Shown here in pieces: positions 18,492-28,219 of a stretch of DNA of 64,000 bases. The notes under the pieces were generated by a model. That model made no database searches and had not been told where the DNA came from. It saw nothing but the letters and a program-made list of their open reading frames with translations. This stretch comes from an uncultured Opitutaceae bacterium (GTDB taxonomy: Bacteria; Verrucomicrobiota; Verrucomicrobiia; Opitutales; Opitutaceae). A program made the position numbers and the translations under genes. Each line of letters begins with the position of its first letter. The first letter of the stretch is position 1. Location: contig OX638348.1 in assembly GCA_951813085.1 (NCBI GenBank), positions 1,931,627 to 1,995,626 of the forward strand. Direction: 5' to 3'.

Positions 18492-21400
18492 TTAGTACTG
18501 AGCGGTAAATGAGTCATAGTCATTCGCCTTAACAAACTTGGCTTCCTGCCCGAGTGCCTTGAAGTGGGCCGTACCACAACCAATCTTCGCCTGTTCTTTC
18601 GGGCGTAAAGCATCGCTGAATAGGCTGCTCTTGGTCTCGACTACGAAATACAGTTTCTCTTTGCCATCTTGCTCTACCAGTATAGCCCAGTCGGGATTAT
18701 AGCCTCCCAATGGAGTGTCGATTTTGAACCAACCGGGAAGTTTGGCATAGAGCTTGATGTCGTCGCTCTTTTCAAAGGTGCGTGCGAAAGTTTCCTCAAT
18801 ATCAGAGTCGTATACTACATGGTCGTATACTGATTTCTGTGTCTCCAGCATATTTTTGTTCAAATAACCGGTGAGCTCCTGATCTTCGAACAGCTCCTGG
18901 GCATAAAAACGCTCTTCGCCGACTTTTTGATACTTGATTCCATCAACGATAAATAGTCGCATCTGATTCATGATGATGGCGGTCACCTCATCAATAAACT
19001 TTTGCGGGTTATTTTTAAAGTCGGTCAATCGGTCGCATTTCTGCAAGATTGCCACAATAGAGCGGCGCGTCAAATTGGTCTCGTTCTGTAGATAGCTAAC
19101 AATATCAGGTAGCTGATAATCGCGAATGTCATAGACATGGGTTTGTGAAATTTCCTCCCGCACTTCCAGACCACTTCGCTCGGTTGCGATCTTCGCCTTG
19201 TCATAGTTGAATCGCGTTCTACCAACAATCAGGTTTTTCTCGATCTCTTTGGCACACTGGTCAATCAGAGCTTCTGGGTCGAAGTCTACCCGATAGACTG
19301 TTCTGTACTTGATGCGATCCCAGAGCTCTTTGAAGTCGTCACTGAGATATACCTGTTTGTTGAGCCTGACAGGTGTTCGGTCATCTTTGTTTTTGACATT
19401 CAGCCCACCGGAGACCTTTTTCAATAATGCCGAAATAGGTCCAGCGAGCTCCTTCACCTCACTTGGCAATACGACCTTATTGTCTTTGAGATCCAGTTTC
19501 AGTTTATCCTGAACCCGACCCTTAGTGTCGATATAGCCTTGGTCTACAAGGTGCTGCCAAATTTTTTCGGACTTTTCGGTGCCCAAGAACTTAGGTTTTT
19601 CTCCTTCGTGGGTGACGACAATATTGGCAAATTGATGCTGCTCCACAAGGCCGAAACGAATGCCTTCCTCGTCTTCGATTTCCTTTTGCAGCTGCTTAAC
19701 GAAGTCTTCATAAGATTCATTGGCCATTACGGTCAATGTATTGACATCAAAGCCGTGAATGCGTTCTCCATCCTGATTTACGGCCAATCGTAGGCCTCGA
19801 CCAATTTCCTGGCGCTTTTTGATGGTTGAGGCAGTCTCGTTCAATGTGCAGATTTGGAAAACGTTGGGGTTATCCCAGCCCTCACGCAGGGCGGAATGGG
19901 AAAAGATGAAGCGCAGTTTGGAGTCAAAGCTGAGCAGCTTCTCCTTTTCCTTCATGATGAGATTGTAGGCGCTTTCATCATCTGCCGTTTTGCCACTGGA
20001 ATCCTTTAAACGAACAAGGTTTTCTGGATCCCCTTTTTTTCTTTTGTCTGCGGCAAAGTAACCGTTATGCACGTCTTCAGCAGAAATTCCCAAGTCAATT
20101 TCCTCGAACAAGGATCGATACTTCGGTTTTGCAACGATCTGGCGGTATTCTTCTTCAAACCACTGGGCATACTTGCCTTTGATCATCTTACCTTCATCGT
20201 TGTAGCTGCGATAATTGGCTACCCGGTCGATAAAGAACAGGCTTAATACTTTGATTCCAAGGAGAACCATTTTGAGCTCTTTCTCCAGGTGCTCTTCGAT
20301 CGTCTTACGGATTTGCAGGCGTTTCTGGGCATCGTCATCCACACCACCAATGGCATCGCCAAGGCGAATAACATCGGGTTTGCTGGTGAAGTCGATATAC
20401 TCATTACCTTCACCGCAGTAAATGTCGTTGATCACGTAACCATCATAGAGGTCCCTGCCCTTAGAAATTTCCAGCAGGTCATCCCCAGCCTTAACCTTCT
20501 TCTTAATTCTTTTTACGCCATCGGCCTGGTTCACATCTAGCTCAATTTGGGCGATAATCGGTGATTTGCGGTTATCGACACCGAGCAGTTTGATATAGAC
20601 CTTGTTGTACCCATCCTGAACGTTCAGTGACGCGACTTCGATCTGCTTTACCAGCTTATGCTCATAGGCGTCTATAGAATCCAGTTTGTAGAGTGGATTG
20701 TGCTTATCTACATGGGTTGCCGAGTAGCGGAAAGTACAGAGCGGGTTGAGCGACGCTATGGCCTCTTTCGATTTGGCGGTCGTGTCCACGCTCTGGGGTT
20801 CGTCGATGATTACGATGGGGTTGGTTGAGCGGATAAATTCGATTGGTTTCATACCACTTAAACGATCATCGGCCCGGTGGATCAGATTTGCCTTGGTCTC
20901 TTTGCTGGGATCCGTAAAGCTCTTACGGAAGGCATCGATATTGATCACCATAATCTGAATATAATCATTGGTGGCAAAGCTTCGAACCTGTTCCCGTTTA
21001 GAGGAATCGTAGACAAAATAATCGAACTGCGCGTTGTCGTAGAGTGTGCGGAAGTGCTCTTCGGTGATCTGCAGGGATTTATAGACGCCTTCCTTGATAG
21101 CCAGGGAAGGCACCACAATGATGAACTTAGAGAATCCGTACTTCTGGTTCAGCTCGAAGATAGAGCGCAGGTAGACATAGGTTTTACCAGTGCCGGTTTC
21201 CATCTCGATGGTGAAGTCCTTGCCATTCAAAGCATTTGACTGTTTGAGCCCGTTGACTAACTGTACCTCTTGTGTATTTTCGAGAAGCTCTTCTTCGATC
21301 AGACGCAGGCGGTTGCCGATGCCGAGATCATTTTGTTCAGAAGCAGCCAGTGCATCCATCTGGCCGTGTTTGTCGGTCACCGGGGCAGAGGTCACCGTGA

Positions 21401-21497
21401 AGGTGGTTCGGCATGTCTCCTGACCTTCAAAAATACCAACAACGGCATCAACAGCGTCCTTCTGGTAGGTGAGGCCTGGGTTGAATTGAATCTTCAT
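18492..21497 (-). CDS. res: Type III restriction enzyme, Res subunit
   Basis: A 1001-residue SF2 helicase-nuclease. Walker A is METGTGKT (residues 99-106). The helicase motif II is DEPQ (232-235), the version typical of type III Res. A QEIGRGLRLA motif VI lies near 600. The C-terminal nuclease reads GYNPDWAILVEQDGKEKLYF followed by VVETKSS, a PD-(D/E)XK site. Together with Mod it would cut DNA after ATP-driven translocation between unmodified sites. The start follows AGGGAG and lies 11 bases after the stop of the third mod gene. It appears intact and is the only full res here for three mod genes. Confidence 0.93.
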   Translation of the reverse strand: MKIQFNPGLTYQKDAVDAVVGIFEGQETCRTTFTVTSAPVTDKHGQMDALAASEQNDLGIGNRLRLIEEELLENTQEVQLVNGLKQSNALNGKDFTIEMETGTGKTYVYLRSIFELNQKYGFSKFIIVVPSLAIKEGVYKSLQITEEHFRTLYDNAQFDYFVYDSSKREQVRSFATNDYIQIMVINIDAFRKSFTDPSKETKANLIHRADDRLSGMKPIEFIRSTNPIVIIDEPQSVDTTAKSKEAIASLNPLCTFRYSATHVDKHNPLYKLDSIDAYEHKLVKQIEVASLNVQDGYNKVYIKLLGVDNRKSPIIAQIELDVNQADGVKRIKKKVKAGDDLLEISKGRDLYDGYVINDIYCGEGNEYIDFTSKPDVIRLGDAIGGVDDDAQKRLQIRKTIEEHLEKELKMVLLGIKVLSLFFIDRVANYRSYNDEGKMIKGKYAQWFEEEYRQIVAKPKYRSLFEEIDLGISAEDVHNGYFAADKRKKGDPENLVRLKDSSGKTADDESAYNLIMKEKEKLLSFDSKLRFIFSHSALREGWDNPNVFQICTLNETASTIKKRQEIGRGLRLAVNQDGERIHGFDVNTLTVMANESYEDFVKQLQKEIEDEEGIRFGLVEQHQFANIVVTHEGEKPKFLGTEKSEKIWQHLVDQGYIDTKGRVQDKLKLDLKDNKVVLPSEVKELAGPISALLKKVSGGLNVKNKDDRTPVRLNKQVYLSDDFKELWDRIKYRTVYRVDFDPEALIDQCAKEIEKNLIVGRTRFNYDKAKIATERSGLEVREEISQTHVYDIRDYQLPDIVSYLQNETNLTRRSIVAILQKCDRLTDFKNNPQKFIDEVTAIIMNQMRLFIVDGIKYQKVGEERFYAQELFEDQELTGYLNKNMLETQKSVYDHVVYDSDIEETFARTFEKSDDIKLYAKLPGWFKIDTPLGGYNPDWAILVEQDGKEKLYFVVETKSSLFSDALRPKEQAKIGCGTAHFKALGQEAKFVKANDYDSFTAQY

Positions 21498-21508
21498 GTT
21501 CAGCTCCC

Positions 21509-23464
21509 TTAGATGCTTCTGACGTCGTCAATGCCGAACTGCTTGAGCACTTGCACGGTATTGGTCTTGACCACGTCATCAGCGAAACCAGCATCCTTGA
21601 AGACAACGCGCATTAATTCCGGCTGCAGCTCTTCCTTCAGCTTACCTATGCCTTCCACGACCTCGATACTAATGTTGTCATCCAGACAGACCATCAGCGC
21701 TCCCATGCCGACGTCGTACACGGTTTTACCATCGATTTCGTGTTGTTCGATCGGCAGGGTTAGGTCAAGGCCGTATTTGAGCAGGATCTCGTAGAGTACG
21801 TCTTCTGGTGTTCTGTCTGCTTTGATGCTATCGATGCTCAGAGCCAGTTCTTCTTCCAGGGTTTCAAAATCGGCATCCCATGGGTTGATATTGGTGGCAT
21901 CGAGCTTGAATACCCTAAAACCAAGATCACCTTCATAATCAAGATTTTCTTCTTTGATCTTAGTGGAAGCTCGACGGATACGCTCTTTGCTTATTTCACT
22001 AATAGATTTGTATCCAGACTTAAAAGCTTCGCTTTTTTCATCACATAATTCCGGCAGCTGAACCATGATAAATCTATTTTTCGTATCTTTTATCGCATTA
22101 ACCTCCAAGCATGCATGAGCTGTTGCTGAAGATCCTGCGAAAAAATCCAAAACTACATCATTAGAATCAGTAAACGTTTCAATAAATCTGCTTAGAACGC
22201 CAACATCCTTTGGGAAATCAAAAAAATCACCGTCAAGAAGAACTGATAAACTTTTAGAGGCAGCGCGTCTATCCTTGTAAAAGCATGTAGATGGAGCCCA
22301 TGTTCCTGTGTGATGCAAGTATCTCTTATATTGGATTCTACTGCTTTTAGATTCTGGAAAAATCAGCAATCCATCGCCATCCAGTCTTTTCATCGCCTCA
22401 AGATTGTAACGCCAACCGTTCTTTGGCGGCTTATAACCCTTGTAATCAAATATAAGATTTTCTCGATAATTAGGGCTGCTTATATTATCTCCATAATAAA
22501 CTCCTTGATCGTCTATTTTTTTGTAATGCGAATGTTCTTTTGCAGGATTTCCTTCACCAAGACTGTTAAACCATTCGGTCAATTCTTGTGAGGCAGAAAC
22601 ATAATCGTCTGAATATTTAGATATCAACTCATTCGCTTTATCATAGACCACATCTAACCCTGCTTTGCGTTCACGCCATTTGACTTGGTTTTCTTTTAGA
22701 TAATTATCGTTTTTCACATACACAAGGATGTAGTCATGAACCACAGAAAATCTTTTTGCGTCATTTTTCCTGCCGCCTTGCCAAATTATGTTTGCGATGA
22801 AATTATCCTCACAAAAAATATCATCACAAACTTTTCTCAAACTGGCTACTTCGCCATCATCAATAGATATAAAAATAACTCCATCTTCTTGTAAAAGATT
22901 TCTGGCTAGCTTCAATCGCGGATACATCATATTGAGCCAATTGGTATGGTAGCGGCCGATGGTTTCTGAGTTAGCAGAAATTTTTAATCCTTCATCGTCA
23001 ATCTGGCCCGTATACCGAAGGTAAGTATCTAAATTATCTTGATACTTATCAGGATAGATGAACTCGTTTCCCGTGTTATACGGAGGGTCGATATAGATCA
23101 TCTTTACCTTCTTGTGATAACTCTTTTGCAGAAGCTTGAGCACTTCCAGGTTGTCGCCTTCAATAAACAAGTTCTGGGTAGTATCCCAATCGACTGACTC
23201 TTCTTTGCAGGGGCGCAGAGTGCCGGTTGACGGTGTCTGAGCGAGGCGTCTGGCTCGAGATTTTCCATACCAACTGAAATTGTATCGTTCTTCTTTATCC
23301 TCGACGTATTCACCCAGCACCTCTTTGAGCGCATCAAAGTCGATTTTCTTCTCGCCATCACCTTCCGTGATGATCTCGGGAAACAGCGCCTGGAGCTTTT
23401 CGATGTTCTCTGTGACGATGTCGGCGCTTTGGCTTTGCAGGTCTTTTTTGGCGATCTTTTCCAT
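21509..23464 (-). CDS. mod: Type III DNA methyltransferase Mod, copy 3 (distinct recognition region)
   Basis: A 651-residue beta-class amino-methyltransferase. I use the ATG at 23464, which has AGGTG six bases upstream, rather than the GTG at 23473. DPPYNTG begins near residue 126 and the AdoMet motif DFFAGSSATAHA lies late, the order expected of type III Mod. The first 135 residues and last 110 are almost identical to the other two copies, but the central region (about 220-430, with KWRERKAGLDVVYDKANELI and NPAKEHSHYKKIDDQGVYYG) is unrelated to theirs and AT-rich. That region should set the DNA sequence recognised. The copy sits directly before res. Confidence 0.93.
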   Translation of the reverse strand: MEKIAKKDLQSQSADIVTENIEKLQALFPEIITEGDGEKKIDFDALKEVLGEYVEDKEERYNFSWYGKSRARRLAQTPSTGTLRPCKEESVDWDTTQNLFIEGDNLEVLKLLQKSYHKKVKMIYIDPPYNTGNEFIYPDKYQDNLDTYLRYTGQIDDEGLKISANSETIGRYHTNWLNMMYPRLKLARNLLQEDGVIFISIDDGEVASLRKVCDDIFCEDNFIANIIWQGGRKNDAKRFSVVHDYILVYVKNDNYLKENQVKWRERKAGLDVVYDKANELISKYSDDYVSASQELTEWFNSLGEGNPAKEHSHYKKIDDQGVYYGDNISSPNYRENLIFDYKGYKPPKNGWRYNLEAMKRLDGDGLLIFPESKSSRIQYKRYLHHTGTWAPSTCFYKDRRAASKSLSVLLDGDFFDFPKDVGVLSRFIETFTDSNDVVLDFFAGSSATAHACLEVNAIKDTKNRFIMVQLPELCDEKSEAFKSGYKSISEISKERIRRASTKIKEENLDYEGDLGFRVFKLDATNINPWDADFETLEEELALSIDSIKADRTPEDVLYEILLKYGLDLTLPIEQHEIDGKTVYDVGMGALMVCLDDNISIEVVEGIGKLKEELQPELMRVVFKDAGFADDVVKTNTVQVLKQFGIDDVRSI

Positions 23465-23953
23465 ATGTGGCACCTGAGTCTAAATATCTTGAGTCCTACA
23501 ACTTGCTTGTTAACTTGCTGAATTTGTTGCTGGCAACGCTTGATGTTCATGTTTAGCGTCAGCCTGCGGTTAAATTGGGTTTCCTGTTTAAGGGAAGCTT
23601 TGAGACTGCTTTCCTCTTCTTCCAGTTGCTGAATGTTCTGCAAAATGGACAGCCGATCATGTGCTTGTCCGACATTTTCATCTGTATCTTCGGTAAGCGG
23701 AGTTTCAAGCCGAAATTGCCCCGTGTGTTTGGCAGCCTGTAAGGCCAGCATTCGAGCGACATACCCTTGGTAGAATGTGTAGAAGTTGGTCCAATCGAGT
23801 TGTTTGCTATCCATCTGGCCGTGTTCGTCCATCACAGGAGCAGACGTCACCGTGAAGGTGGTCCGGGCATGTCTCCTGGCCTTCAAAGATGCCGACCACG
23901 GCATCAATGGCGTCCTTTTGGTAGGTGAGGCCTGGGTTGAATTGAATCTTCAT
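23104..23953 (-). pseudogene. Chimeric res 5' end / DUF4391 3' end, copy b, frameshifted
   Basis: The ATG at 23953 begins a copy of the res N-terminus (MKIQFNPGLTYQKDAIDAVV) that switches at ATCCA (23809-23813) to the C-terminal part of a DUF4391 protein (SKQLDWTNFYTFYQGYVARM). One extra G in GTCCGGGCAT (23861-23870) shifts the frame in the res part, unlike the copy at 26.3 kb. The frame then stays open about 370 bases into the following mod gene. It is a by-product of tandem duplication and probably makes no useful protein. Confidence 0.8.
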
Positions 23954-23964
23954 GTTCAGCTCCC

Positions 23965-25845
23965 TTAGATGCTTCTGACGTCGTCAATGCCGAACTGCTT
24001 AAGCACTTGCACGGTATTGGTCTTAACCACGTCATCAGCGAAACCAGCATCCTTGAAGACAACGCGCATTACTTCCGGCTGCAGCTCTTCCTTGAGCTTA
24101 CCTATGCCTTCCACGACCTCGATACTAATGTTGTCATCCAGACAGACCATCAGCGCACCCATGCCGACGTCGTATACGAATTTCCCGTTAACCTCGTGTT
24201 CTTTGATTGGCAGTGTCAGGTCAAGACCGTATTTGAGCAAGATCTCGTAGAGCACATCTTCTTCAGATCTACCGGACTTCACGCTTTCAACGCTCAGAGC
24301 TAGTTCGTCTTCCAGGTTTTCAAAGTCTGCTCCCCACGGGTTGATATTAGTGGCATCGAGCTTGAAAACCCTAAAACCAAGATCGCCTTCATATTCAGAG
24401 TTTTCTTGTTTGATATTTTCGGAAGCGCGGCGGATTCTTTCTTTGCCAATTTCTGCAATAGATTTATAACCAGCTTTGAAAGCCTCAGACTTTTCCTCGC
24501 AAGGCTCGGGAAGCTGAACCATGATGAATTTGCGGTTGCCTGTATCTTCCGCATTCTTCTGCATTACGGCATGAGCAGTGGTGGCAGAGCCTGCAAAAAA
24601 GTCAAGGATAATTGAGTCATCCTCGGTGGATAGATGCAACATGCGCTTTAATAGCCGAACAGGTTTGGGTGTTTCAAAAACTGCTGATTCAGGGAATAGA
24701 ACGTTAACTTCTTTTTTTCCTTCCTGGTTATGTCCGACATCTCCATATTTCCATATCGTCTGACAAGCTGTGCCTTGTTTTACTTCTGAAAGAAATCGTT
24801 TAACAGCGGGAACATTGTTGCCATCAGCCCCAAACCAAATACGGTTGTCAGCAACCATTTGCTGAAATACTTGTTTTGTGTAGACCCAACAGCGGCCGTT
24901 TGGTAGTGCGTGTTGCTTACCGTTCGGAGCAGTTAATACGTAGAACTGGCTTTTGGTACCGTGACCAGCCTGAGCTGTTGCATCTGCTGGTTTCCACACT
25001 CCTCGAGGATCATCATCAAAGTTTCGATATCGAGCATTCATAGCATCAGAACGTTCTAAAAGATCTGGATACCAATTAAGTTTGTTTTTGGCATAAACCA
25101 AAATGAAGTCATGTGCTTCTGAGAACCACTTTACCGCATTCTGAGGGCTATAACGTTTTTCCCAAACAATCGTACTTACGAAGTTATCTTCGCCAAAAAC
25201 ATTATCGCATAGTTGCCTTAAGTTGGTGACCTCATTGTCGTCTATTGAACAAAATATAACTCCATCATCACGCAAAAGGTTCCGAGCCACCTTTAGACGC
25301 GGCAACATCATGCTTAACCAATTTGTATGAAATCGACCTGATTGTTCAGTGTTTGTAGAGAATTTTCGACCCTCGTTATCCTTTTGTCCCGTATATTTGA
25401 GATATGTATCAAGGTTGTCAGCAAAATTGTCCGGGTAAATGAACTCTTTGCCTGTGTTATACGGAGGGTCGATATAGATCATCTTTACCTTCTTGTGATA
25501 GCTCTTTTGCAGTAGCTTGAGTACTTCCAGGTTATCGCCTTCGACAAACAAGTTCTGGGTGGTATCCCAATCGATAGACTCCTTCTTGCAAGGGCGCAGA
25601 GTGCCGGTTGACGGTGTCTGAGCGAGGCGTCTGGCTCGAGATTTTCCATACCAACTGAAATTGTATCGTTCTTCTTTATCCTCGACGTATTCACCCAGCA
25701 CCTCTTTGAGCGCATCAAAGTCGATTTTCTTCTCGCCATCACCTTCCGTGATGATCTCGGGAAACAGCGCCTGGAGCTTTTCGATGTTCTCTGTGACGAT
25801 GTCGGCGCTTTGGCTTTGCAGGTCTTTTTTGGCGATCTTTTCCAT
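23965..25845 (-). CDS. mod: Type III DNA methyltransferase Mod, copy 2
   Basis: A 626-residue Mod protein read from the ATG at 25845 (a GTG at 25854 is the alternative). Its first 90 residues match copy 3 almost base for base, including the DPPYNTG motif region. The stretch after DPPYNTG (KEFIYPDNFADNLDTYLKYT) matches copy 1 instead. The central region with GTKSQFYVLTAPNGKQHALP and NRIWFGADGNNVPAVKRFLS is a diverged relative of copy 1's. The C-terminal 110 residues agree with both. This patchwork suggests gene conversion between copies. It appears intact. Confidence 0.92.
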   Translation of the reverse strand: MEKIAKKDLQSQSADIVTENIEKLQALFPEIITEGDGEKKIDFDALKEVLGEYVEDKEERYNFSWYGKSRARRLAQTPSTGTLRPCKKESIDWDTTQNLFVEGDNLEVLKLLQKSYHKKVKMIYIDPPYNTGKEFIYPDNFADNLDTYLKYTGQKDNEGRKFSTNTEQSGRFHTNWLSMMLPRLKVARNLLRDDGVIFCSIDDNEVTNLRQLCDNVFGEDNFVSTIVWEKRYSPQNAVKWFSEAHDFILVYAKNKLNWYPDLLERSDAMNARYRNFDDDPRGVWKPADATAQAGHGTKSQFYVLTAPNGKQHALPNGRCWVYTKQVFQQMVADNRIWFGADGNNVPAVKRFLSEVKQGTACQTIWKYGDVGHNQEGKKEVNVLFPESAVFETPKPVRLLKRMLHLSTEDDSIILDFFAGSATTAHAVMQKNAEDTGNRKFIMVQLPEPCEEKSEAFKAGYKSIAEIGKERIRRASENIKQENSEYEGDLGFRVFKLDATNINPWGADFENLEDELALSVESVKSGRSEEDVLYEILLKYGLDLTLPIKEHEVNGKFVYDVGMGALMVCLDDNISIEVVEGIGKLKEELQPEVMRVVFKDAGFADDVVKTNTVQVLKQFGIDDVRSI

Positions 25846-26333
25846 ATGTGGCACCTGAGTCTAAATATCTTGAGTCCTACAACTTGCTTGTTAACTTGCT
25901 GAATTTGTTGCTGGCAACGCTTGATGTTCATGTTTAGCGTCAGCCTGCGGTTAAATTGGGTTTCCTGTTTAAGGGAAGCTTTGAGACTGCTTTCCTCTTC
26001 TTCCAGTTGCTGAATGTTCTGCAAAATGGACAGCCGATCATGTGCTTGTCCGACATTTTCATCTGTATCTTCGGTAAGCGGAGTTTCAAGCCGAAATTGC
26101 CCCGTGTGTTTGGCAGCCTGTAAGGCCAGCATTCGAGCGACATACCCTTGGTAGAATGTGTAGAAGTTGGTCCAATCGAGTTGTTTGCTATCCATCTGGC
26201 CGTGTTCGTCCATCACAGGAGCAGACGTCACCGTGAAGGTGGTCCGGCATGTCTCCTGGCCTTCAAAGATGCCGACCACGGCATCAATGGCGTCCTTCTG
26301 GTAGGTGAGGCCTGGGTTGAATTGAATCTTCAT
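25485..26333 (-). pseudogene. Chimeric res 5' end / DUF4391 3' end, copy a, open frame
   Basis: This 282-codon frame starts with the res N-terminus (about 47 residues, same AGGGAG ribosome site) and continues in frame into the DUF4391 C-terminal part (SKQLDWTNFYTFYQGYVARM … FNRRLTLNMNIKRCQQQIQQ). The join is at ATCCA (26190-26194), five bases shared by both parents. It then overlaps the mod gene that follows by about 370 bases in another frame, so the natural DUF4391 end is not defined. It could be translated, but it is best read as a duplication scar. Confidence 0.75.
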
Positions 26334-26344
26334 GTTCAGCTCCC

Positions 26345-28204
26345 TTAGATGCTTCTGACGTCGTCAATGCCAAACTGCTTGAGCACCTGCACTGCGTTGG
26401 TTTTGACTACATCATCAGCAAAACCGGCATCCTTGAAGACAACGCGCATCACTTCTGGCTGCAGCTCTTCCTTGAGCTTGCCAATGCCTTCCACGACCTC
26501 AATACTGATTACGTCATCCAGACAGACGATCAGTGCGCCTATGCCGACGTTGTAAAGAGTTTTACCATTGATTTCGTGTTCTTCGATAGGCAGGGTCAGG
26601 TCAAGGCCGTATTTGAGCAGGATCTCGTAGAGTACATCTTCTGCAGCTCTATCAGGTTTTACGCTGTCAACGCTCAGTGCTAGTTCGTCTTCCAGGGTTT
26701 CGAAGCTTGCCTCCCAGGGAGTGATGTTTGAAGAAGATAGCGAAAACAGCTTAAATCCTATATCCTTTTTTCCTATCTTTTCTAATGCGAAACGAATTCG
26801 CGATTTCGCTAGGTCGGCAATGGTAGAGAATTTCTTTTCCTCTATCTTAAGCGGTTCAGGAAGTTGTACCAAAATAAAATTGCGGTTACCGTTATCTTCT
26901 TCGTTTTTCTCAATAACAGCCTGACCAGTTACTCCGCTTCCTCCAAAAAAGTCCATGACAAGATCGTTTTGGTCGTGCCTAGTACCAATTTGAAGTATCT
27001 TTTTTACAAGTCGAGATGGCTTAACTGAATTAAGAACATTTTCAGTTTCTTCGAAATCAATATATTCAATAAGTTCTTCTTTTGCTTCTTGTGTATGGCC
27101 GACTTCTTCGTATTTCCATAATGTTTGAGGCACTACGCCTTGTTTCACCTCTGAAAGAAAACGTTTAAGTCTTGGCACGTTATCTCCACTTTCTCCCCAC
27201 CAAATTCGGTTATCTTTGTCTAGTTCTTGGAAACGGTCGTAGGAAAACCTCCAGTAAGTTCCTCTGGGGTTCGAATATTTTTTTCCAGAAGGGCTTGTAA
27301 CTTCATAGATCCCTTTCCCGTAATAGTTCCTTGCCTGTAATGCGCCAGAAAGCCATGGGCCTCGTGAATCATCGTCTGGATTGGTGTATCGATTAGTTGA
27401 TTCTTCCGATCGTGGAAGTAGTTGAGGTCGCCAAATAGCCTTGTTTTTCGCATATGCAACGATATAGTCATGGTCTTCAGAAAAATACTGTGCAGTATTC
27501 TTTGGCGAAAATACTTTTTGCCAAATAATTGAGGTAATGAAATTATCTTCACCAAAAATTTCATTGCACATGCGCCTAAGATTCTCGATTTCATTTTCAT
27601 CGATGGAAATAAAAATAGCCCCGTCATCTTTCAATAGGTTTCTGGCGAGTTTTAGGCGTGGATACATCATGTTGAGCCAGTTAGTATGATATCGACCTGA
27701 TTGCTCAGTATTGGTCGAGAATTTTCGACCCTCGTTATCCTTTTGTCCCGTATATTTGAGATATGTATCAAGGTTGTCAGCAAAATTGTCCGGGTAAATG
27801 AACTCTTTACCCGTGTTATACGGCGGGTCGATATAGATCATCTTTACCTTCTTGTGATAGCTCTTTTGCAGGAGCTTGAGTACTTCCAGATTGTCACCTT
27901 CAATAAACAGATTTTTGGTGTTATCCCAATCAATGGACTCTTCCTTGCACAGGCGTAATGTGCCGGTCGAAGGCGTCTGAGCAAGGCGTCTGGCTCGGGA
28001 TTTGCCATGCCAATTGAAGCTGTATCTTTCTTCCTTGTCTTCAATGTAATCACCCAGCACCTCTTTGAGTGCTTCAAAATCAATCCTTTTCTCGCCATCA
28101 CCTTCCGTGATGATCTCAGGAAAAAGCTCCTGAAGTTTCTCGATATTCTCCGCGACGATATCGGCGCTTTGGCTCTGCGGGTCTTGTTTGGTGATCTTTT
28201 CCAT
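26345..28204 (-). CDS. mod: Type III DNA methyltransferase Mod, copy 1 (array-proximal)
   Basis: A 619-residue Mod protein from the ATG at 28204 (GTG at 28213 alternative). One base is missing from the AGGTG ribosome site present before the other copies. The N-terminus differs at many positions from copies 2 and 3 (MEKITKQDPQSQSADIVAEN), so this is the oldest or most independent copy. DPPYNTG is present; the central region (NYYGKGIYEVTSPSGKKYSN; NRIWWGESGDNVPRLKRFLS) should define a third specificity related to copy 2. The late AdoMet motif reads DFFGGSGVTGQAV. The C-terminus matches the other copies. Confidence 0.92.
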   Translation of the reverse strand: MEKITKQDPQSQSADIVAENIEKLQELFPEIITEGDGEKRIDFEALKEVLGDYIEDKEERYSFNWHGKSRARRLAQTPSTGTLRLCKEESIDWDNTKNLFIEGDNLEVLKLLQKSYHKKVKMIYIDPPYNTGKEFIYPDNFADNLDTYLKYTGQKDNEGRKFSTNTEQSGRYHTNWLNMMYPRLKLARNLLKDDGAIFISIDENEIENLRRMCNEIFGEDNFITSIIWQKVFSPKNTAQYFSEDHDYIVAYAKNKAIWRPQLLPRSEESTNRYTNPDDDSRGPWLSGALQARNYYGKGIYEVTSPSGKKYSNPRGTYWRFSYDRFQELDKDNRIWWGESGDNVPRLKRFLSEVKQGVVPQTLWKYEEVGHTQEAKEELIEYIDFEETENVLNSVKPSRLVKKILQIGTRHDQNDLVMDFFGGSGVTGQAVIEKNEEDNGNRNFILVQLPEPLKIEEKKFSTIADLAKSRIRFALEKIGKKDIGFKLFSLSSSNITPWEASFETLEDELALSVDSVKPDRAAEDVLYEILLKYGLDLTLPIEEHEINGKTLYNVGIGALIVCLDDVISIEVVEGIGKLKEELQPEVMRVVFKDAGFADDVVKTNAVQVLKQFGIDDVRSI

Positions 28205-28219
28205 ATGTGGCACTGAGTC

